From NCBI GenBank assembly GCA_949592205.1, contig CATIUR010000003.1, positions 153,950,759-154,014,758 on the forward strand: DNA of 64,000 nucleotides, read 5' to 3'. Shown here in pieces: positions 61,428-64,000 of the stretch; the first letter of the stretch is position 1, and every line of letters begins with the position of its first letter. The notes under the pieces were generated by a model. The model had not been told where the DNA came from. It saw only the letters and a list, made by a program, of their open reading frames with translations, and did not search any database. This DNA comes from Helichrysum umbraculigerum (taxonomy: Eukaryota; Streptophyta; Magnoliopsida; Asterales; Asteraceae). A program made the translations under genes and the position numbers.

Positions 61428-62313
61428 GATGGTTTAAGAGAATTAGGTAATCCACAATAGGATTGCCTAAGCTTAAACCTATATGAATTATTTGAATTGT
61501 TATCCTAATTATGAGTAGTAATATAATTGACTGATTGAATTGATGTGATTCTCTATAGCGAAATATTTAATGGTTGTTATATGTTAAGTTAGTAATAGAA
61601 GAGTTAAATGAAATATTAGTATCCTAAATAATGTGATTGAAGGTGTATTATGGATCAAAGTGTAGAATGTTAATTGGGTGAGAAGTGTGTCTTTGACTTG
61701 AAAAAGTCAAACTGGAATATGAGGGTGTCAAGTTGGGTAATAGAAATATTATATAGTGATAATATGGTTAGATTTTGAAATATGTGGATATTGATCATAG
61801 TTTTGGTGAAATTGTGATCAATGTGTTAAGTATTGAAATATGGTCTAGTTGAATGATCATGAATCAAAAAAAAATATGGTATGATGTTAAAATGAATTGA
61901 ATTCAAGAGTCAAATAGTTGAAATGAGTCAGTTTTAGTAAAAGTGTCCAAATGGACACTAAAATGGGTCAACGAGTCAAAATGGGTTAGAATGTATGTAT
62001 GTTGTTGGTGACTATGGTCACAAGTGTCAAATGTATATAGGAATATGTTGACAAAAAGCTAGAGGCTAAAACCAAATGGTTTGAAATATAGAGTGTCAAC
62101 TAAAATGGTTCAAAATGACCATAATTTGGGAATACGTCCGTTTTCTCGTAAAACGTGTAAATTGAAAAAGTGTAAAAAGGAAAAGTTTCATTTTGGCATA
62201 GTGGATGTGCCTGTAAAATTTTAGAATCTAACTCTAAACGAGTAAAAAGTTATACGCGATTGAAATTGGCTAAAAAAAATTGAGTTTTGCTGAAATTCAG
62301 AAATATACTTGGG

Positions 62314-62419
62314 AACGCGATCCCAATGAATTTTCCGGATCGCGTTCGTATGTGTTATTTGGTCACAGAAAGTTTTGTGCTAGGGAACGCGATCCAGCCC
62401 GTTGCTCCCGGATCGCGTT
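62314..62419. repeat. Two AACGCGATCC/GGATCGCGTT hairpins in the interior
   Basis: Stems at 62314-62346 and 62386-62419 match those of solo LTR 3, again 72 nt apart, with different loops. Flanking text (AAAATGCGTAAGTCTTT and TTTTTGGCCATTCGGGGTC) also matches solo LTR 3. Confidence 0.92.
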
Positions 62420-63952
62420 TGAAGGAATAATTTTGACAAATTTTTGCAAAATTTGAAAATGCGTAAGTCTTTAATAGCACTTTAGAGACCTCTTTTTTGC
62501 AACAAAATTTCATTAACTCGGAATGAGTTGAAATTCGCATGGTCACTCGAAAACGGCCCAATGATCAAAGCTAAGTTACTTAGTCCTTTCAGTTTTTGGC
62601 CATTCGGGGTCGTTTGTGGCCCGAAAATGGCATTTTTCTATTTTTCGGGCCTTATTTCGGACTTTTGACTTACGTTTCGAATTGGACTATTGTTTCTTTA
62701 AGTCAAAGGATCATTCCTGTGGCTAAATGTTTTATTAGAAATTGTGTATTGAATCAAATATGTATCTAGAATCCATTCCTAATGATATATAGATTTAGAA
62801 TATGAATTATATTAATGAGAAATAGGTTATCTATTAAATAAATGCGATATGATATTGTAAGATTCGATTAGTATTCTTTATGTATTAATTTAAAGTGGAA
62901 AATATTTGTTCTTAAGAGAGAATACTTGTATATATGATTAGTGAATTTGTTTTGACTACGGTTAAACAAGTGACGAAATAAATTGTGGACATGTTTACGA
63001 AATACACAGATTATGGTATTGTTTTAACTAATTAAAGAAGAGGTTTCACATGACTATGTATCTGTTAGTATCATTGTATATTGCGAATTTAGTATCATGA
63101 TATACTTTTATTATGAATTGTGTAATTGAGTTTTAGTGCAGAGATTTTAGTTATGAAATAACGATTATACGAAATATTGATTATACGAAATATGTGCTAA
63201 GCACAATGGTATTTTATGGATTTTGGATATGTTGGGAGTTTAATCTCTACCTAAGCTCAATTGTTGTTTGAAATTGATTATATGTGTAAGTATGAAATAA
63301 ATAATTTGAAATAATGACATGATTAATATATGTCATTGCTATGTGATTAGAAATATACATGTTTAATTGACTGATGAATGAATCAGAAAATGAATTCATC
63401 AGAGACAAGTTAAAAGGTCAAATAAATGATATTGACTGGAATATGTGAAATTTCTTACTTACGTGAAATCTATTAACTGAAATAAGTTGGATATATGTGA
63501 TCAAAGTGTTAGCAAGTGTTTTGTTTGTTGCGAATCATTGTATTACATGTTTACATGGAAATTACAATAAAACTGGATGGTGTGAAATAGCCTGAGAAGG
63601 AAGTGTGTATGACATAATCTGACGACGTCTGGCCAACGTAGTTATATTATGATATTCACATGAAATTGTTGAGGCTGTTGAATATCAAAAGGATTTAATG
63701 TAATTTTAGAAAGGTAATATTGAATTGTATCGGATAAAGGCAGAAACATGTAAGTCTATGCCTTATAAATGAGTTCAGTATTGATATGATGTGAATTTGG
63801 TATGAAATATAGAAATAGTAAACCATTAGACTATAGTCATAATGTGGTACCTATTGTAACAGAAATAAATGCTAGTCGAAATAAAACATGCAGTTGCCCC
63901 TAAGCTATTATCTTATTATGAATTCTGTTATTAAAAGTGGTATGATGAATCT

Positions 63953-63968
63953 TAAGTGGGGGAGAATC
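63953..63968 (+). other. Internal polypurine-tract-like sequence
   Basis: TTAAGTGGGGGAGAAT resembles the true polypurine tract AAGTGGGGGAGACT of the sister element, but no LTR start follows. The same inner copy exists in the sister at about 56421-56436 (inverted). Confidence 0.7.
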
Positions 63969-64000
63969 TTATTAAGTGATATGTAATAGATTAACAGAAA

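Larger units (their letters stand above)
59348..64000 (+). mobile_element. Plus-strand LTR element related to the preceding one, runs off the window
   Basis: It opens with an LTR starting TGTAACATCCC, followed by a PBS and at least 2.6 kb of interior without coding potential. The interior contains segments that in the minus-strand relative lie inside the LTR (about 61660-62275) and a block matching solo LTR 3 (about 62290-62650). The outer end and target duplication are outside the window; the left flank is AGCGC. Confidence 0.85.

Overview
This is AT-rich plant nuclear DNA. Its genes have many introns with plant-style GT...AG junctions, it encodes plant-only protein families, and large LTR retrotransposons are nested in one another. 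The retroelement families and gene styles fit an asterid, most likely a daisy-family (Asteraceae) species. That placement is an inference from pattern recognition and was not tested.

Six host genes are visible. From left to right they are: the last exon of an amino acid permease (1-312, +); a three-exon gene for a small plastid membrane protein (1661-3295, -); a 15-exon organellar aspartyl-tRNA synthetase (20612-27193, +); a two-exon DUF1005 gene (37155-38577, +); a four-exon xyloglucan endotransglucosylase/hydrolase (42264-43810, +); and a six-exon trichome-birefringence-like wall O-acetyltransferase (44915-48514, -). Exon phases add up to complete reading frames in the five that lie wholly inside the window. 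They are ordinary housekeeping or cell-wall genes and do not form a pathway cluster.

The rest is mostly mobile DNA. A hAT-type element (3854-6385, 8-bp target duplication) holds a solo LTR (4351-6191, 5-bp duplication). A complete Gypsy chromovirus of Tekay type occupies 6536-19248: target duplication GTTCA, 3.3-kb LTRs that are almost identical, an extra ORF before gag, and a frameshift between gag and its zinc knuckles. Between the genes lie hAT and Mutator-type MITEs with readable target duplications, a dimeric tRNA-derived SINE, another solo LTR (30661-32857), and a Mutator-type foldback whose core is a palindrome of telomere-like repeats (39727-40533). From 48690 to the right edge the window is a pile of nested non-coding LTR elements: a truncated reversed LTR; a minus-strand element without coding capacity (LTR 50021-55358, interior 55359-57850, second LTR from 57851); a solo LTR inside its first LTR (51100-53490); and a plus-strand relative from 59348 that runs off the window.

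The most interesting signal is inside the LTRs. Several distinct LTR families share an intron-like layout: an early GTAAG-type donor, a short exon bounded by CAG/TAG and GTGAGT, and a final TGCAG/TGTAG acceptor before the LTR end. In several families, arrays of GC-rich hairpins with unrelated sequences sit in the first putative intron (GAATCCGGCGGATTC types, AACGCGATCC...GGATCGCGTT types, GGGGCAGAGCCCC types). A second notable point is a hAT MITE inserted exactly at an exon end of the aspartyl-tRNA synthetase gene, which duplicated the splice donor.
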